A DNA stretch of 64,000 bases, from assembly GCA_030653035.1 (NCBI GenBank), contig JAUSAB010000048.1, forward strand, positions 16,686 to 80,685, given 5' to 3'. The position numbers and the translations under genes are program-made. A model generated the notes under the pieces. The model worked only from the letters and a program-made list of their open reading frames with translations, ran no database searches and was not told the origin of the DNA. How positions within the stretch are numbered: the first letter of the stretch is position 1; every line of letters starts with the position of its first letter. Positions 36,717-46,853 of the stretch are shown piece after piece. The DNA comes from Desulfocapsaceae bacterium (GTDB lineage: Bacteria > Desulfobacterota > Desulfobulbia > Desulfobulbales > Desulfocapsaceae).

Positions 36717-37994
36717 TTATAAAGATTTAAGCTGAAGGATCAGGGTTTGCACCATTTTTCCCTCTTCCTGCAACACGATCTCCTGCTGCTGCTTGGTGGC
36801 CATATTTCTGAGCACCGCTTTGCCTGCGGCCAATTCATCCTCGCCCAGAATCAAGACATGCGCGGCGCCAAGCTTGCCTGCCTGTTTCATCTGGCTCTTC
36901 AGGCTCCGGCCCTCCAGATCCATGGCAACCCGCATCCCGCTCGTACGCAGGGCATGGGCCAGGCCAAAGGCATGACGTGATGACTGCTCACCAATGGCTG
37001 CCACAAAAAGATCGATCCCGGAAACCGCAATCTTGTCCTCTTTCTGCTGCAGCAAGAGGACAAGACGTTCCATGCCGAGGGCAAAACCAATGCCGGGTAC
37101 CGACGGCCCGCCCAGTTGTTCAACCAGGCCATCATAACGGCCACCGGCCCCAACTGCGGCCTGGGCACCGAGATCACTGGTGATGAATTCAAAGGTGGTG
37201 CGGGTATAATAATCAAGACCGCGCACCATGAATTTATTCAGGCTGTACTGCACGCCAAGCTGGCCAAGCCCCTCCTGCACCCCGCGGAAATGATCTGCAC
37301 AATCAGCACAGAGATGATCCTGCAGAGACGGGGCCTCGAGCACCTGCTCACGACACTTGGGGTTTTTACAGTCAAGAACCCGCAAGGGGTTGGTGGCGCT
37401 CCGTCTCTTGCAGTCGTCACACAACGCCCGGTGACGATCATCTAAAAAGGCCAGCAGGCTGGTACGGAAACCAGGACGGCAGACCGGGCAGCCGAGAGAA
37501 TTCAACTCCAGGGAGACAAAGAGCCCCAATTCGCCCAACAACATAGCGCCCATGGCCATCATCTCGGCATCAACTCGTGGACTGACGGATCCCAGCACTT
37601 CGACATCCATCTGATGAAACTGGCGGAGCCTTCCCTTTTGCGGCCGCTCATGACGAAACATGGGGCCAATGGTAAAAAGGCGCTGCACCGGTTTCTGCAC
37701 ATGCAGTCCATGCTCGATGTAGGCCCGCAACAGCGAGGCCGTTGCCTCCGGCCGCATGGTCACCTGCTTGTCAACAAAGGTGTACATCTCTTTTTCGACG
37801 ATATCCGTTGCCTCACCGATAGCACGGGCAAAAAGATCGGTCTTTTCGAGAATGGGCAACCGGATCTCGAAAAAATTGAACCGGGCAAAGATATCACGGG
37901 CCACAGCCTCCAACCGCTGCCACAGCTCCACCTCTCCGGGTAATATGTCTTTAAAGCCATTTAAGGCTTTTATATTCACAGGCTGATCCTCCAC
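36717..37994 (-). CDS. hisS: Histidyl-tRNA synthetase
   Basis: 425 residues, the usual length. Motif 1 lies around FEIRLPILEKTDLFARAIG. Motif 2 is seen as RPEATASLLRAYIEHG and FRHERPQKGRLRQFHQMDVEVLG. The HisRS-specific RGLDYYTRTTFEF is followed by motif 3 GIGFALGMERLVLLL and a C-terminal anticodon-binding domain. A four-cysteine zinc-type stretch (CPVCRPGFRT...CDDCKRRSATNPLRVLDCKNPKC) sits in the insertion domain. It is transcribed toward aspS. Confidence 0.96.
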   Translation of the reverse strand: MEDQPVNIKALNGFKDILPGEVELWQRLEAVARDIFARFNFFEIRLPILEKTDLFARAIGEATDIVEKEMYTFVDKQVTMRPEATASLLRAYIEHGLHVQKPVQRLFTIGPMFRHERPQKGRLRQFHQMDVEVLGSVSPRVDAEMMAMGAMLLGELGLFVSLELNSLGCPVCRPGFRTSLLAFLDDRHRALCDDCKRRSATNPLRVLDCKNPKCREQVLEAPSLQDHLCADCADHFRGVQEGLGQLGVQYSLNKFMVRGLDYYTRTTFEFITSDLGAQAAVGAGGRYDGLVEQLGGPSVPGIGFALGMERLVLLLQQKEDKIAVSGIDLFVAAIGEQSSRHAFGLAHALRTSGMRVAMDLEGRSLKSQMKQAGKLGAAHVLILGEDELAAGKAVLRNMATKQQQEIVLQEEGKMVQTLILQLKSL

Positions 37995-38242
37995 AGAAAA
38001 AATGCCGAAATTAACCGCCGAAATTAACAGTAATTGCAGGAAAAAGTCAAGGATAGTGCGCCGACGCCGGAAGATTCAGCCCTTTTGCCGACAATTAAAA
38101 AAGAATCATTGCTCTTAATCTCTCTTCCATCTCTCTTTCCTGCACTTTCCAGCGGCGATGCTTGACAAAACATGGTAAGCAGTGCATTATCTTTTTTTGT
38201 TCATCAGACCATTCTCTTTGGCACAGGAGTTTTTTTACGAAC

Positions 38243-39229
38243 ATGAAGTTACCACCACTAAAAATTGCAAATCTCACCGCCACAGTCCCCTTAATCCAGG
38301 GCGGGATGTCCATCCGTGTTTCAACCGCCGCCTTGGCCGCACCTGTTGCCAATTGTGGCGGCATCGGGGTTATCGGCGGCTCCGGTATCCCCACCGAGGA
38401 ACTGCAGGCCGATATCCTCAAGGCCAAGGCCAATACTGATGGCATTGTGGCGGTCAACATCATGTACGCCATGAAGAATTTTTACAATCTGGTGATGAGC
38501 TCCATTGAGGTCGGTGTTGACATGATCATCACCGGCGCCGGATTTTCCCGCGATATCTTCAAAATCGGCCGCGACCACAACATCCCTATTGTCATGATCG
38601 TCTCTTCACCCGGTATCGCCAAACTCGCCGAAAAACTGGGAGCGTCAGCCATTATTGTCGAGGCCTGCGAGGCAGGCGGACATCTGGGTACAGATCGCCC
38701 CCTGCGTGAGATCTTCCCCCCGATCCGGGACGTGATCACCAAGGTCCCTCTCATTGCCGCCGGCGGCATCACCAATGGCTATGAGATGGCAGAGTTAATG
38801 GACAAATATGGCGCTGACGGCATCCAGATCGCCTCCCGTTTTGTCCTCAGCCAGGAGTGCGATGTGGCGGACAGCTTCAAACAGACCTTTCTCGATGCCA
38901 GAAAAGAGGACATTGTTCTCGTCTCATCACCCGTTGGCATGCCCGGCCGGGCGATTAATACCCCCTTTATTCAGGCCATGGCCAGAGGCGAAGATGTCTC
39001 CACCAAAAGATGCGATTACACATGTCTGAAAAAATGCGACCATCATTACTGCATCAGCGAACGGCTGATGATGTCCCGAAACGGTAATGTCCAGGAAGGG
39101 CTGGTCTTTTCCGGGGCCAATACCTACAAGATGAAAGAGATCCTGCCCGTGGCCGAAATCTTCCGCCAATTTGTGACCCAGGCCGAATCCGTGTATAAAG
39201 AAGGTCACGGCTTCGCCCCTGCGGCCTGA
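38243..39229 (+). CDS. Nitronate monooxygenase / 2-nitropropane dioxygenase-like flavoprotein
   Basis: The start is ATG 38243 (MKLPPLKIANL). The frame open from 38162 runs over the upstream gap, and AGGAG lies 13 bases before 38243. The 328 residues form a TIM barrel with FMN-binding phrases PLIQGGMSIRVSTAALAAPVAN, AIIVEACEAGGHLG, PLIAAGGITNGYEMAELM and GADGIQIASRF. Close relatives are annotated as NPD-like or FabK-like enzymes, so the substrate may be a nitronate or an enoyl-thioester. A cysteine-rich insert near the end (TKRCDYTCLKKCDHHYC) is unusual and could bind a metal. Confidence 0.85.
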   Translation: MKLPPLKIANLTATVPLIQGGMSIRVSTAALAAPVANCGGIGVIGGSGIPTEELQADILKAKANTDGIVAVNIMYAMKNFYNLVMSSIEVGVDMIITGAGFSRDIFKIGRDHNIPIVMIVSSPGIAKLAEKLGASAIIVEACEAGGHLGTDRPLREIFPPIRDVITKVPLIAAGGITNGYEMAELMDKYGADGIQIASRFVLSQECDVADSFKQTFLDARKEDIVLVSSPVGMPGRAINTPFIQAMARGEDVSTKRCDYTCLKKCDHHYCISERLMMSRNGNVQEGLVFSGANTYKMKEILPVAEIFRQFVTQAESVYKEGHGFAPAA

Positions 39230-39248
39230 TGTAGCTCCACAATACTCT

Positions 39249-40670
39249 ATGCCCAGTCCACGGAACAAATCCAAGCAAAAAGAAAAAACACCTTCTCTTG
39301 TGCCCCCTCGCATCCTTTTACCTGGCGAGCATCCTATCACCTCCGGAATGATTGACGCAGACGCCCTCATGGTGTTGCGTAAACTGCATGAGACCGGATT
39401 CTCCGCTTATCTGGTTGGCGGTGGGGTCCGGGATCTCTACCTGGGCAAGCCCCCCAAAGATTTCGATATCAGCACCAACGCCCATCCCGGCCAGATCCGC
39501 AAGATCTTCCGCAACAGCATGACCATCGGCCGCCGTTTCCGGCTGGTTCAGGTCTTCTTTCGCAATGGCAAGACTGTCGAGGTCTCCACCCTGCGCTCTC
39601 TCGACGAACATGATCTGGATGGCCCGGAGACCGTGCTGGCCCCCAATAATACCTTTGGCACCGTGGAGGAAGATGCCCAGCGTCGGGACCTGACCATCAA
39701 CTCCCTCTTCTACGAGATAGAAAATAATACTATTCTTGATTATGTGGGCGGCATTGACGACCTGACCCACGCCATCGTGCGCATCGTCGGCGATCCCGAC
39801 AAGCGAATTAGCCGCGATCCGGTACGGATGCTACGGGCCATTCGCCATGCCGCCCGCATCCACTTCACCATCGATGAGCAGAGCTGGCAGGCAATCTGCA
39901 GACACCACCATGAGCTCACCCTCTGCCCACCCTCCCGTCTGCGGGACGAGCTCTTCAAGGACCTGCACAGCGGTTCGCTTCTGGACTGGTTTCATCTCGC
40001 TGCTGACTCAGGTCTGTTTATCAGTATTCTGGCCCCATACAAGGATTTCCTAACCAAAACATCAGGCTCGGGCTCCTCCTGTAAAGAACAACTGATTAAC
40101 TTGTTTACTGTTATCGATCGAGTCACCACAAAAATGACGGAAGAGCAGATAGGACAGCGGCTGCCGAATGAATTTCTGCTCGCCCTGCTGCTGCTGCCTT
40201 GGATCAACACCAAATTTAACCTGGTCGGCCAGGAACAGAAAGGCTCTGCTGCCTATCAGTTCAGCAAACAATTGCGAGACTGTCTGGATCTGGAAATCGG
40301 CACCCAACTGAATCTGCCCCGTACTACCCGCCAGGAAATCGTCACCCTCATTGGCAACCTCCCCCTCTTCCTCGAACACCACGAAAAAGGCTCCTGGCCG
40401 CAATGGCTGACCCGAAAAAGCTACTTTAAAAACTGCCTGCTCTTTTATCATTTTTACCTGGAATCTACCGGTGGCCTGCCCGTGCCGGACAGCTTGCTGG
40501 ACATTGTCCCCCGGCCCGTCGTCCCCGTGGAAAGGCCACGTTCAAGCTCCAGTGGCAAACGTACTTCCCGCCCAGGAATTACCGGTCCGGCCCTTTCCTC
40601 TGACACCCCAGGCGGCATCTTCGGCTTCAAGAAAAAATCCCCTCCCAAGGCCAATACCAACAAGTCATAA
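39249..40670 (+). CDS. pcnB: Poly(A) polymerase / CCA-adding enzyme family protein
   Basis: 473 residues. The nucleotidyltransferase head has LVGGGVRDLYLGKPPKDFDISTNAHP with the catalytic DFD, then RRFRLVQVFF and RRDLTINSLFYEIENNTILDYVGG. The neck carries DPVRMLRAIRHAARIHFTID, where the absence of CCA-specific features and a basic, disordered C-terminal tail (about residues 425-473) favour PcnB over Cca. It would add A tails to RNA 3' ends. It starts 19 bp after the flavoprotein gene on the same strand. PcnB and Cca are easily confused, so the symbol is moderately sure. Confidence 0.82.
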   Translation: MPSPRNKSKQKEKTPSLVPPRILLPGEHPITSGMIDADALMVLRKLHETGFSAYLVGGGVRDLYLGKPPKDFDISTNAHPGQIRKIFRNSMTIGRRFRLVQVFFRNGKTVEVSTLRSLDEHDLDGPETVLAPNNTFGTVEEDAQRRDLTINSLFYEIENNTILDYVGGIDDLTHAIVRIVGDPDKRISRDPVRMLRAIRHAARIHFTIDEQSWQAICRHHHELTLCPPSRLRDELFKDLHSGSLLDWFHLAADSGLFISILAPYKDFLTKTSGSGSSCKEQLINLFTVIDRVTTKMTEEQIGQRLPNEFLLALLLLPWINTKFNLVGQEQKGSAAYQFSKQLRDCLDLEIGTQLNLPRTTRQEIVTLIGNLPLFLEHHEKGSWPQWLTRKSYFKNCLLFYHFYLESTGGLPVPDSLLDIVPRPVVPVERPRSSSSGKRTSRPGITGPALSSDTPGGIFGFKKKSPPKANTNKS

Positions 40671-40919
40671 TTACTCAGGCGTGCAGACTAAAGGCTAAAG
40701 GTTTTTAGGGTAAAATAATATGTGACCATGCACCATGCATGATATTTTCAAAACACTTCAGCTTTTACCATAAATACATAAGGAGTTACGATAAGTTATA
40801 ATTATCCACCGAATCCATTCGTGTTCCCCTCTTCCTCCCTCTCTCATCCCTTAACAATCCGTTTGAATACGTTGATCAATATTAGTGATCGGCAAATACA
40901 AAAAAAAAACAACAGTCCC

Positions 40920-40949
40920 TTGACAATGCCACACATTCGCCGCTAACAT
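40920..40949 (+). promoter_or_regulatory. Putative sigma70 promoter of the hydrogenase operon
   Basis: TTGACA (40920-40925) is followed after 18 bp by TAACAT (40944-40949), about 50 bp before the hydrogenase ATG. AGAGGAGG sits just before the start. The remaining part of the 330-bp gap after pcnB contains a GGCTAAAGG-type repeat word and an A-rich stretch but no gene. Confidence 0.45.
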
Positions 40950-41000
40950 TATTAATATTGCTTGTATCCTGTTTTCCAGTTTTAATAAGAGGAGGATTAT

Positions 41001-42107
41001 ATGATAGACACAGCACAGGGCACAGATCTGGATCTACAAGTCAACCGGCGTGGATTTCTGAAGGGTTGCACCATGGTGGCGGCGGCGCTTGGCATCTCTG
41101 AGGCCATGATCCCCAAACTGGTAGAAGCGGCCACCTCCGCACAAAGGCCGCCGGTAATCTGGCTGCACTTTCAGGAATGCACCGGCTGTACCGAAAGTCT
41201 GTTGCGGGCCTCTCATCCAGATATCGGCCGCCTGATTCTCGAGATCATCTCCCTTGATTACCATGAAACGGTGATGGCAGCGGCCGGACACCAGGCAGAA
41301 AAGAGCCTCCATGACACCATGGAGAAATATGCGGGGAAATTCCTCTGCGTGGTCGAAGGCGCCATCCCCACCAAAGACAAGGGCATCTACTGCAAGATCG
41401 CCGGGCGTACCGCCGTTGACATCCTGGCAGAGGTCGCCCCCAAGGCCGCGGCCATTATTGCCATTGGCTCCTGCGCCTCCTATGGGGGCATTCAGGCCGC
41501 AGCCCCCAATCCCACAGACGCCAAAGGGGTAATGGATCTGGTTTCAGGGACACCGGTGATCAACATCCCCGGCTGTCCGCCAAATCCCATTTCATTGCTC
41601 GGCACTATCCTCCATTACCTGACCTTCAACCGCCTGCCGATCACCGACAACCTGGGTCGGCCTCTTTTTGCCTATGGCCGCAAGATCCATGACCATTGCG
41701 AACGCCGGGCCCACTTTGACGAAGGCCGCTTTGCCGAACAGTTCGGGGATTTTGGCCACCGGAACGGTTACTGCCTCTACAAGGTTGGCTGCAAGGGGCC
41801 AGGGACTTTTTCCAACTGTCCTTCCGCCCGCTTTAATGATGTGGACGTCTGGCCGGTCAGTGTTGGTCACGGCTGCGTGGGTTGCACCGAACCCAATTTC
41901 TGGGATACCATGACCCCCTTCTATGAACGACTGCCCAATGTCCAGTTCCCTGGAACCGCCGGCATTACGGACGTTGACAGCGCCGGCAAGAAGATCCTGA
42001 GCGTTGCCGCCGCAGCCATTGGCATCCATGCCGCCATCGGGATTGGTAAAAAACTGGTTAAAGGCTGTGTCTGTAAAGATGATAAAAAGGGAGGTACCAA
42101 TTCATGA
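41001..42107 (+). CDS. [NiFe] uptake hydrogenase small subunit
   Basis: 368 residues with a Tat signal (NRRGFLKGCTMVAAALG). It carries the three iron-sulfur clusters that pass electrons from the active site: proximal cysteines in ECTGCTESLL, IGSCASYGG and NIPGCPPNP; the distal cluster in IHDHCERR, NGYC and VGCKGP; and the medial cluster in SNCPSARF and GHGCVGCTEP. The C-terminus has a hydrophobic stretch that could anchor it. With a cytochrome b gene two places downstream it fits a group 1, periplasm-facing membrane-bound uptake enzyme. The stop overlaps the large-subunit start (ATGA). Confidence 0.95.
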   Translation: MIDTAQGTDLDLQVNRRGFLKGCTMVAAALGISEAMIPKLVEAATSAQRPPVIWLHFQECTGCTESLLRASHPDIGRLILEIISLDYHETVMAAAGHQAEKSLHDTMEKYAGKFLCVVEGAIPTKDKGIYCKIAGRTAVDILAEVAPKAAAIIAIGSCASYGGIQAAAPNPTDAKGVMDLVSGTPVINIPGCPPNPISLLGTILHYLTFNRLPITDNLGRPLFAYGRKIHDHCERRAHFDEGRFAEQFGDFGHRNGYCLYKVGCKGPGTFSNCPSARFNDVDVWPVSVGHGCVGCTEPNFWDTMTPFYERLPNVQFPGTAGITDVDSAGKKILSVAAAAIGIHAAIGIGKKLVKGCVCKDDKKGGTNS

Positions 42108-43804
42108 CCGAACGAATCACTATTGACCCCATCACCAGAATCGAGGGTCACTTACGCATAGATGCCGAAGTTGATGGCGGTAAAGTCACCAAGGCCTGGT
42201 CGTCAGGCCAGATGTGGCGCGGCATTGAAGTCATTTTGCAGGGACGCGACCCACGCGATGCCTGGCTCTTCACCCAGCGCATCTGCGGGGTGTGCACCAC
42301 CGTCCATGCCCTGGCCTCAGTGCGGGCCGTTGAAAACGCGTTGCAGCTGGAGATCCCCCTGAACGCCCAGTACATCCGCAATATCGTCATGTCGATCCAT
42401 GCCCTGCAGGATCACATTGTCCATTTTTACGTCCTCTCCGCCCTCGACTGGGTAGACGTGGTTTCGGCACTCAAGGCTGATCCTGTCAAGACCGCAACCC
42501 TGGCAGGCAGTATCTCGTCCTGGCCCAACAACAGCGCCAAACGCTTCAAGGCGGTCCAGGAAAAGGTGCAGGGGATTGTGGACAGCGGTCAGCTTGGCCC
42601 CTTTGCCAACGGCTACTGGGGCCATCCGGCCATGAAACTGCCGCCGGAGGCCAATCTGATGGCAGTGGCCCATTACTTGGAGGCCCTTGATTATCAACGC
42701 AAGGCAACCCAGGCACTTGGCATCATCTCCGGCAAAAACCCGCACATCCAGAATCTGTCCGTGGGCGGTGTCACCACCGCCCTCAACCCGGACAGTGATT
42801 CCGCCCTCAACATGGAGCGGCTCTACTGGATCAAACAACTGATCGGTGAGGTGCGAGGATTCATCCAGCAGGTCTATCTGCCTGATGTGGCGGCCATCGG
42901 CGCCCTGTACAAAGACTGGCTCCCATACGGCGCCGGGGTCACCAACTATCTGGCCGTGCCTGATATGGTGCTCGACACCAAGGCCACCAAATTTGACCTG
43001 CCCGGCGGCACCATCATGGGCGGCGACCTGAGCACCGTCAAACCGATCAGCAGCTTTAATGATCCTTACTTCCGCGACAACGTGGTCGAAAACATCTCGC
43101 ATGCCTGGTACAAAGGTGACTGGACCAAACACCCCTACGAAGAAGAGACTGTCCCTGAATACACCGAGTTCCAGGATGACGGCAAATACACCTGGCTCAA
43201 GGCCCCGCGCTTTGCAGGCAAACCGATGCAGGTCGGCCCCCTGGCCCAGTTACTGGTCGGCTATGCCCAGGGACATCAGGAGATCATCAAAAATGTCAAT
43301 AACGCCCTGAGCCTGGTCAGTTCCGTGGCCGGGGTCACCGTTGGCCCTGAGGTTCTGCACTCCACCCTCGGCCGTCATGTGGCGCGAGCGGTCCGCGCCT
43401 CCATGCTCGCCGACCTGTCTCTGAAACACTGGGATCTGCTGGTAGATAATATCGGCAAGGGCGATCTGACCATCTTCAACAAACCGGTCTTCCCTAAAGG
43501 CGAGCAAAAAGGTTTTGGTATTCACGAAGCGCCGCGCGGCGCCCTTTCCCACTGGATTGTCATCCAGGACGGCAAGATCAAAAACTATCAGTGCGTGGTG
43601 CCGTCCACTTGGAACGCCGGCCCTCGAGACAAAGAAGGACTGCCCGGCCCCTATGAGGCATCGCTTGTCGGCAACCCCATTGCTGATGCCAAACAACCGC
43701 TGGAGGTCTTGCGCACCATCCATTCCTTTGACCCCTGTATTGCCTGCGCCGTGCATATGCTTGATCCGGAAGGCAAAGAAACAATCAAGGTAAAGGCATT
43801 ATAA
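42104..43804 (+). CDS. [NiFe] uptake hydrogenase large subunit
   Basis: 566 residues. The nickel-binding motifs are L1 RICGVCTTVHA near residue 63 and L2 DPCIACAVH near the end. The 15 residues after that histidine (MLDPEGKETIKVKAL) form the extension cut off by the maturation protease, whose gene lies at 50721. The protein has no signal peptide and is exported by the Tat pathway together with the small subunit. The N-terminus TIDPITRIEGHLRID is standard. The gene is translationally coupled to the small subunit. Confidence 0.96.
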   Translation: MTERITIDPITRIEGHLRIDAEVDGGKVTKAWSSGQMWRGIEVILQGRDPRDAWLFTQRICGVCTTVHALASVRAVENALQLEIPLNAQYIRNIVMSIHALQDHIVHFYVLSALDWVDVVSALKADPVKTATLAGSISSWPNNSAKRFKAVQEKVQGIVDSGQLGPFANGYWGHPAMKLPPEANLMAVAHYLEALDYQRKATQALGIISGKNPHIQNLSVGGVTTALNPDSDSALNMERLYWIKQLIGEVRGFIQQVYLPDVAAIGALYKDWLPYGAGVTNYLAVPDMVLDTKATKFDLPGGTIMGGDLSTVKPISSFNDPYFRDNVVENISHAWYKGDWTKHPYEEETVPEYTEFQDDGKYTWLKAPRFAGKPMQVGPLAQLLVGYAQGHQEIIKNVNNALSLVSSVAGVTVGPEVLHSTLGRHVARAVRASMLADLSLKHWDLLVDNIGKGDLTIFNKPVFPKGEQKGFGIHEAPRGALSHWIVIQDGKIKNYQCVVPSTWNAGPRDKEGLPGPYEASLVGNPIADAKQPLEVLRTIHSFDPCIACAVHMLDPEGKETIKVKAL

Positions 43805-43824
43805 TTCAGGGAGAGGAGGCAATC

Positions 43825-44475
43825 ATGATCTATGAGAAACATTACGTCTGGAGTATCCTGCTTCGCCTGTATCACTGGTCTCTTGTCAGCTCCATTGTGG
43901 CGCTGGCCATCACTGGATTCTACATCAACTCACCGTGGAGCCAGACCACCCTGGAAGGAACCGGCCTCTATCCGATGCTGACCATGCGCAATATCCATGG
44001 ACTCGCCGGCTATCTCTTTACCGCAGCCATTCTGACCAGACTGTTCCTCCTGCTCTTTGGTAATCGCCAGGAACGCATCCTGGATCTGCTCCCCGTTACT
44101 TCACGCAATATCAATAACTTGTCCACCACCCTCTGCTCTTACGCCTACCTGCATGACTGTCACGATGAAGAGCGGTTGGGTCACAACATCGTGGCCGGTA
44201 TGATCTATGTCGTGACCATCATCGTTGCCCTGTTCCAGGTGGCCAGCGGTTTTTACCTACGGCTGCCGGAGAGCATTTTCTGGCAGAAATGGGGAGTCAT
44301 GCTCTTTGGCACGCAACAACATGCCCGTTTTGAACATCATCTCCTGATGTGGTATTTCATCATCTTTGCCTTTATCCATATTTATCTGGTGATATGGAAT
44401 GACCTGAAAAATCCGGACGGAATCACCTCCTCCATCTTTACCGGCAACAAATTCAGGCCACGCAGTATTAAATGA
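43825..44475 (+). CDS. Ni/Fe-hydrogenase b-type cytochrome subunit
   Basis: 216 residues with four membrane segments (about 20-38, 65-83, 130-155, 180-200). Histidines in RLYHWSL, NIHGLAGYLF, HHLLMWY and FIHIYLVIW can ligate two b hemes. It passes electrons from the small subunit to the quinone pool. The family is the HyaC/cytochrome b561 type. A ribosome-binding site GGGAGAGGAGG precedes it, and its stop overlaps the hypF start. Confidence 0.92.
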   Translation: MIYEKHYVWSILLRLYHWSLVSSIVALAITGFYINSPWSQTTLEGTGLYPMLTMRNIHGLAGYLFTAAILTRLFLLLFGNRQERILDLLPVTSRNINNLSTTLCSYAYLHDCHDEERLGHNIVAGMIYVVTIIVALFQVASGFYLRLPESIFWQKWGVMLFGTQQHARFEHHLLMWYFIIFAFIHIYLVIWNDLKNPDGITSSIFTGNKFRPRSIK

Positions 44476-46853
44476 TAGATTTGTCCTGCCTCGGGACAGA
44501 GCCGCATTCTCTCCCACAGGAAAGAAAAGGGGTGGAACTCACCGTTCAAGGCACCGTTCAGGGAGTAGGGTTCCGCCCCTTTGTTTATCGTCTGGCCAGA
44601 GACTTCAAAATAGGCGGAAGCATTGCCAACACCAGTCAGGGAGTGGTGATTCAGGCTGAGGGCTTGGCCGACGATCTTGACAATTTTCTGCAGGCCCTTA
44701 CCGAGGAGGCCCCGCCGCTGGCCCGTATCTCCTCTATCAGCCAACGCAAGATCCCGACAGTAGCAGATAGACAGGCTTTCACTATTCTTGAAAGCCGGAA
44801 CAGTTGCGCCACCCAGACCATGATCCCGGCCGACATCGCCCTCTGTGACGATTGCCGGAAGGAGCTCCTGGACCCGGCAAACCGGCGCTATCGCTACCCC
44901 TTTATCAACTGCACCAACTGCGGCCCTCGTTTTACCATCGTCAGCTCCATCCCCTATGATCGCCCCTGTACCTCCATGCACTCCTTCCCCATGTGCAGGA
45001 GCTGTCAGGCCGAATATGACGATCCCGATAACCGGCGTTTTCATGCCCAGCCCAATGCCTGTGCCCAATGCGGACCGCAGATCAGCTGGCATGCATCTAC
45101 CGGCGAAAAACTGGACTGCCATGACGCCCCGGTGACCGAGACTATCAAGGCGCTCAGAGATGGTCACATTGTCGCCATCCGCGGGATGGGCGGCTTTCAC
45201 CTGGTGGTTGATGCCGGCTCCGAATCGGCAGTGGCACTCCTCCGTAAGCGAAAGCAACGCAGGAGCAAGCCCCTGGCCATCATGGTGGCCGACCTTGAGG
45301 CCGCAGGCTTGATTTGTCAGCTGTCACCTCTGGCCGGCGCGACCCTGACCAGCCCAGCCCACCCCATAGTCCTGCTGCCCAGAAAAGAGACGGCCTCTCT
45401 TGCCGCCAATCTGGCGCCGGGCATGGGAGAGATCGGGATCATGCTGCCCTACACCCCGCTGCACCACCTGCTGTTCGCCACCCCCGGCTGCCCGCCGGCC
45501 CTGGTCATGACCAGCGGCAACCGCAACGGCGAGCCACTGTGCACCGGCAATGAGGAGGCAATAGCGCACCTTGGCGATATCGCCGACTTCTTTCTCCTGC
45601 ACAACCGCGAGATTGTGACCCGGATTGACGACTCCGTTATCCGCATTATGCAGGGCCGCCCCAAAGTCCTGCGCCGCGCCAGGGGCTATGTGCCAAACCC
45701 CATCCCGCTTACCCAATCCCTGCCGCCTCTGCTTGCCTGCGGCAGCGGCCTGAAGAACACCTTCTGTCTGGTGCGGGACAATATGGCCTTTATCAGCCAG
45801 CATATCGGCGATCTTGCCAATCTGGAATCACTGGCTTTTTTCAAAGAAAGCATCTATCATTTCCAGGAGCTTCTGGAGACCCGGCCACAACTGGTAGTCT
45901 GCGACCTCCATCCCGATTATCTGAGCAGCCGACATGGGCAGGAGCTGGAACGGGAGCTGGGTCTGCCGCGGCTCCTGGTCCAGCATCACCACGCCCATGC
46001 CGTGGCCGTGATGGCCGAACATGGTTTGCAGGACAAAGTCCTGGCCATTATTCTTGACGGCACGGGCCTTGGCCCCGATGGCACCATCTGGGGCGGCGAG
46101 ATCCTGGAGGTGACGCGCACCGATTTTATCCGGCGTGGCTGTCTGGCGCCCTTGCCCCTGCCGGGTGGCGATGCCGCCGCCGAGCAGCCATGGCGCATGG
46201 GACTTGCGGCCCTGTATCACACCTTTGGCGAGGCCGGACTGCAGCCATCCTGCCTGCCGGCCGCGCTTCTGGGGATCGCCGAAGAAAAAAGGAGTGCCGT
46301 CCTCGCCATGATGCAAAGCGGATTCAATAGCCCGCTCACCTCAAGTTGCGGGCGTTTGTTTGATGCGATCGCCGCCCTGCTTGGCATCCGCCTGGACTCC
46401 GATTTTGAGGGTCAGGCCGCCATGGAAGTGGAGGCCCTCGCCCAGCAATGGCGGGGGACAGAAGAGCACAAACAAAGGCCAGAGGAACCAGTGGAAGAGA
46501 ACGGACTCTTCATCATGGACAGCAGCGCGTTCATCGAAAGAATGCTCCGTGACCTGCAGGCCGGGAAATCCATTCCCGAGCTGGCCATGGAGTTTCACTC
46601 CTGGCTGATCGACAGTCTTGTGGTCATAATCAGAAAACTTGCAGGCAGCAGCGACATCCGTACCGTTGTGCTCTCCGGTGGCTGCCTGCAGAACAGAATT
46701 ATCATGGAAGGTCTTTTTCAGGCCCTGGAACAGGACGGTTTTCAGGTCTTCACCGGCCAGGAAGTACCGGTGAACGACGGGGGAATCTCTCTGGGACAGG
46801 CAGTTATAGGAGGATTACGGTATGTGTCTGGCAATACCCATGCAGGTCATTGA
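44472..46853 (+). CDS. hypF: Carbamoyltransferase HypF
   Basis: 793 residues, full length. The order is an acylphosphatase domain (GTVQGVGFRPFVYRLA), two zinc-finger motifs (CDDCRKEL...CTNCGPRF and CRSCQAEY...CAQCGPQ), a YrdC-like domain (KRKQRRSKPLAIMV), and a C-terminal Kae1-like domain with HHHAHAVAVMAEH and LDGTGLGPDG. It makes the carbamoyl group that becomes the CN ligand of the active-site iron, passing it to HypE. Its frame extends 32 bp into hypC. Confidence 0.96.
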   Translation: MIDLSCLGTEPHSLPQERKGVELTVQGTVQGVGFRPFVYRLARDFKIGGSIANTSQGVVIQAEGLADDLDNFLQALTEEAPPLARISSISQRKIPTVADRQAFTILESRNSCATQTMIPADIALCDDCRKELLDPANRRYRYPFINCTNCGPRFTIVSSIPYDRPCTSMHSFPMCRSCQAEYDDPDNRRFHAQPNACAQCGPQISWHASTGEKLDCHDAPVTETIKALRDGHIVAIRGMGGFHLVVDAGSESAVALLRKRKQRRSKPLAIMVADLEAAGLICQLSPLAGATLTSPAHPIVLLPRKETASLAANLAPGMGEIGIMLPYTPLHHLLFATPGCPPALVMTSGNRNGEPLCTGNEEAIAHLGDIADFFLLHNREIVTRIDDSVIRIMQGRPKVLRRARGYVPNPIPLTQSLPPLLACGSGLKNTFCLVRDNMAFISQHIGDLANLESLAFFKESIYHFQELLETRPQLVVCDLHPDYLSSRHGQELERELGLPRLLVQHHHAHAVAVMAEHGLQDKVLAIILDGTGLGPDGTIWGGEILEVTRTDFIRRGCLAPLPLPGGDAAAEQPWRMGLAALYHTFGEAGLQPSCLPAALLGIAEEKRSAVLAMMQSGFNSPLTSSCGRLFDAIAALLGIRLDSDFEGQAAMEVEALAQQWRGTEEHKQRPEEPVEENGLFIMDSSAFIERMLRDLQAGKSIPELAMEFHSWLIDSLVVIIRKLAGSSDIRTVVLSGGCLQNRIIMEGLFQALEQDGFQVFTGQEVPVNDGGISLGQAVIGGLRYVSGNTHAGH

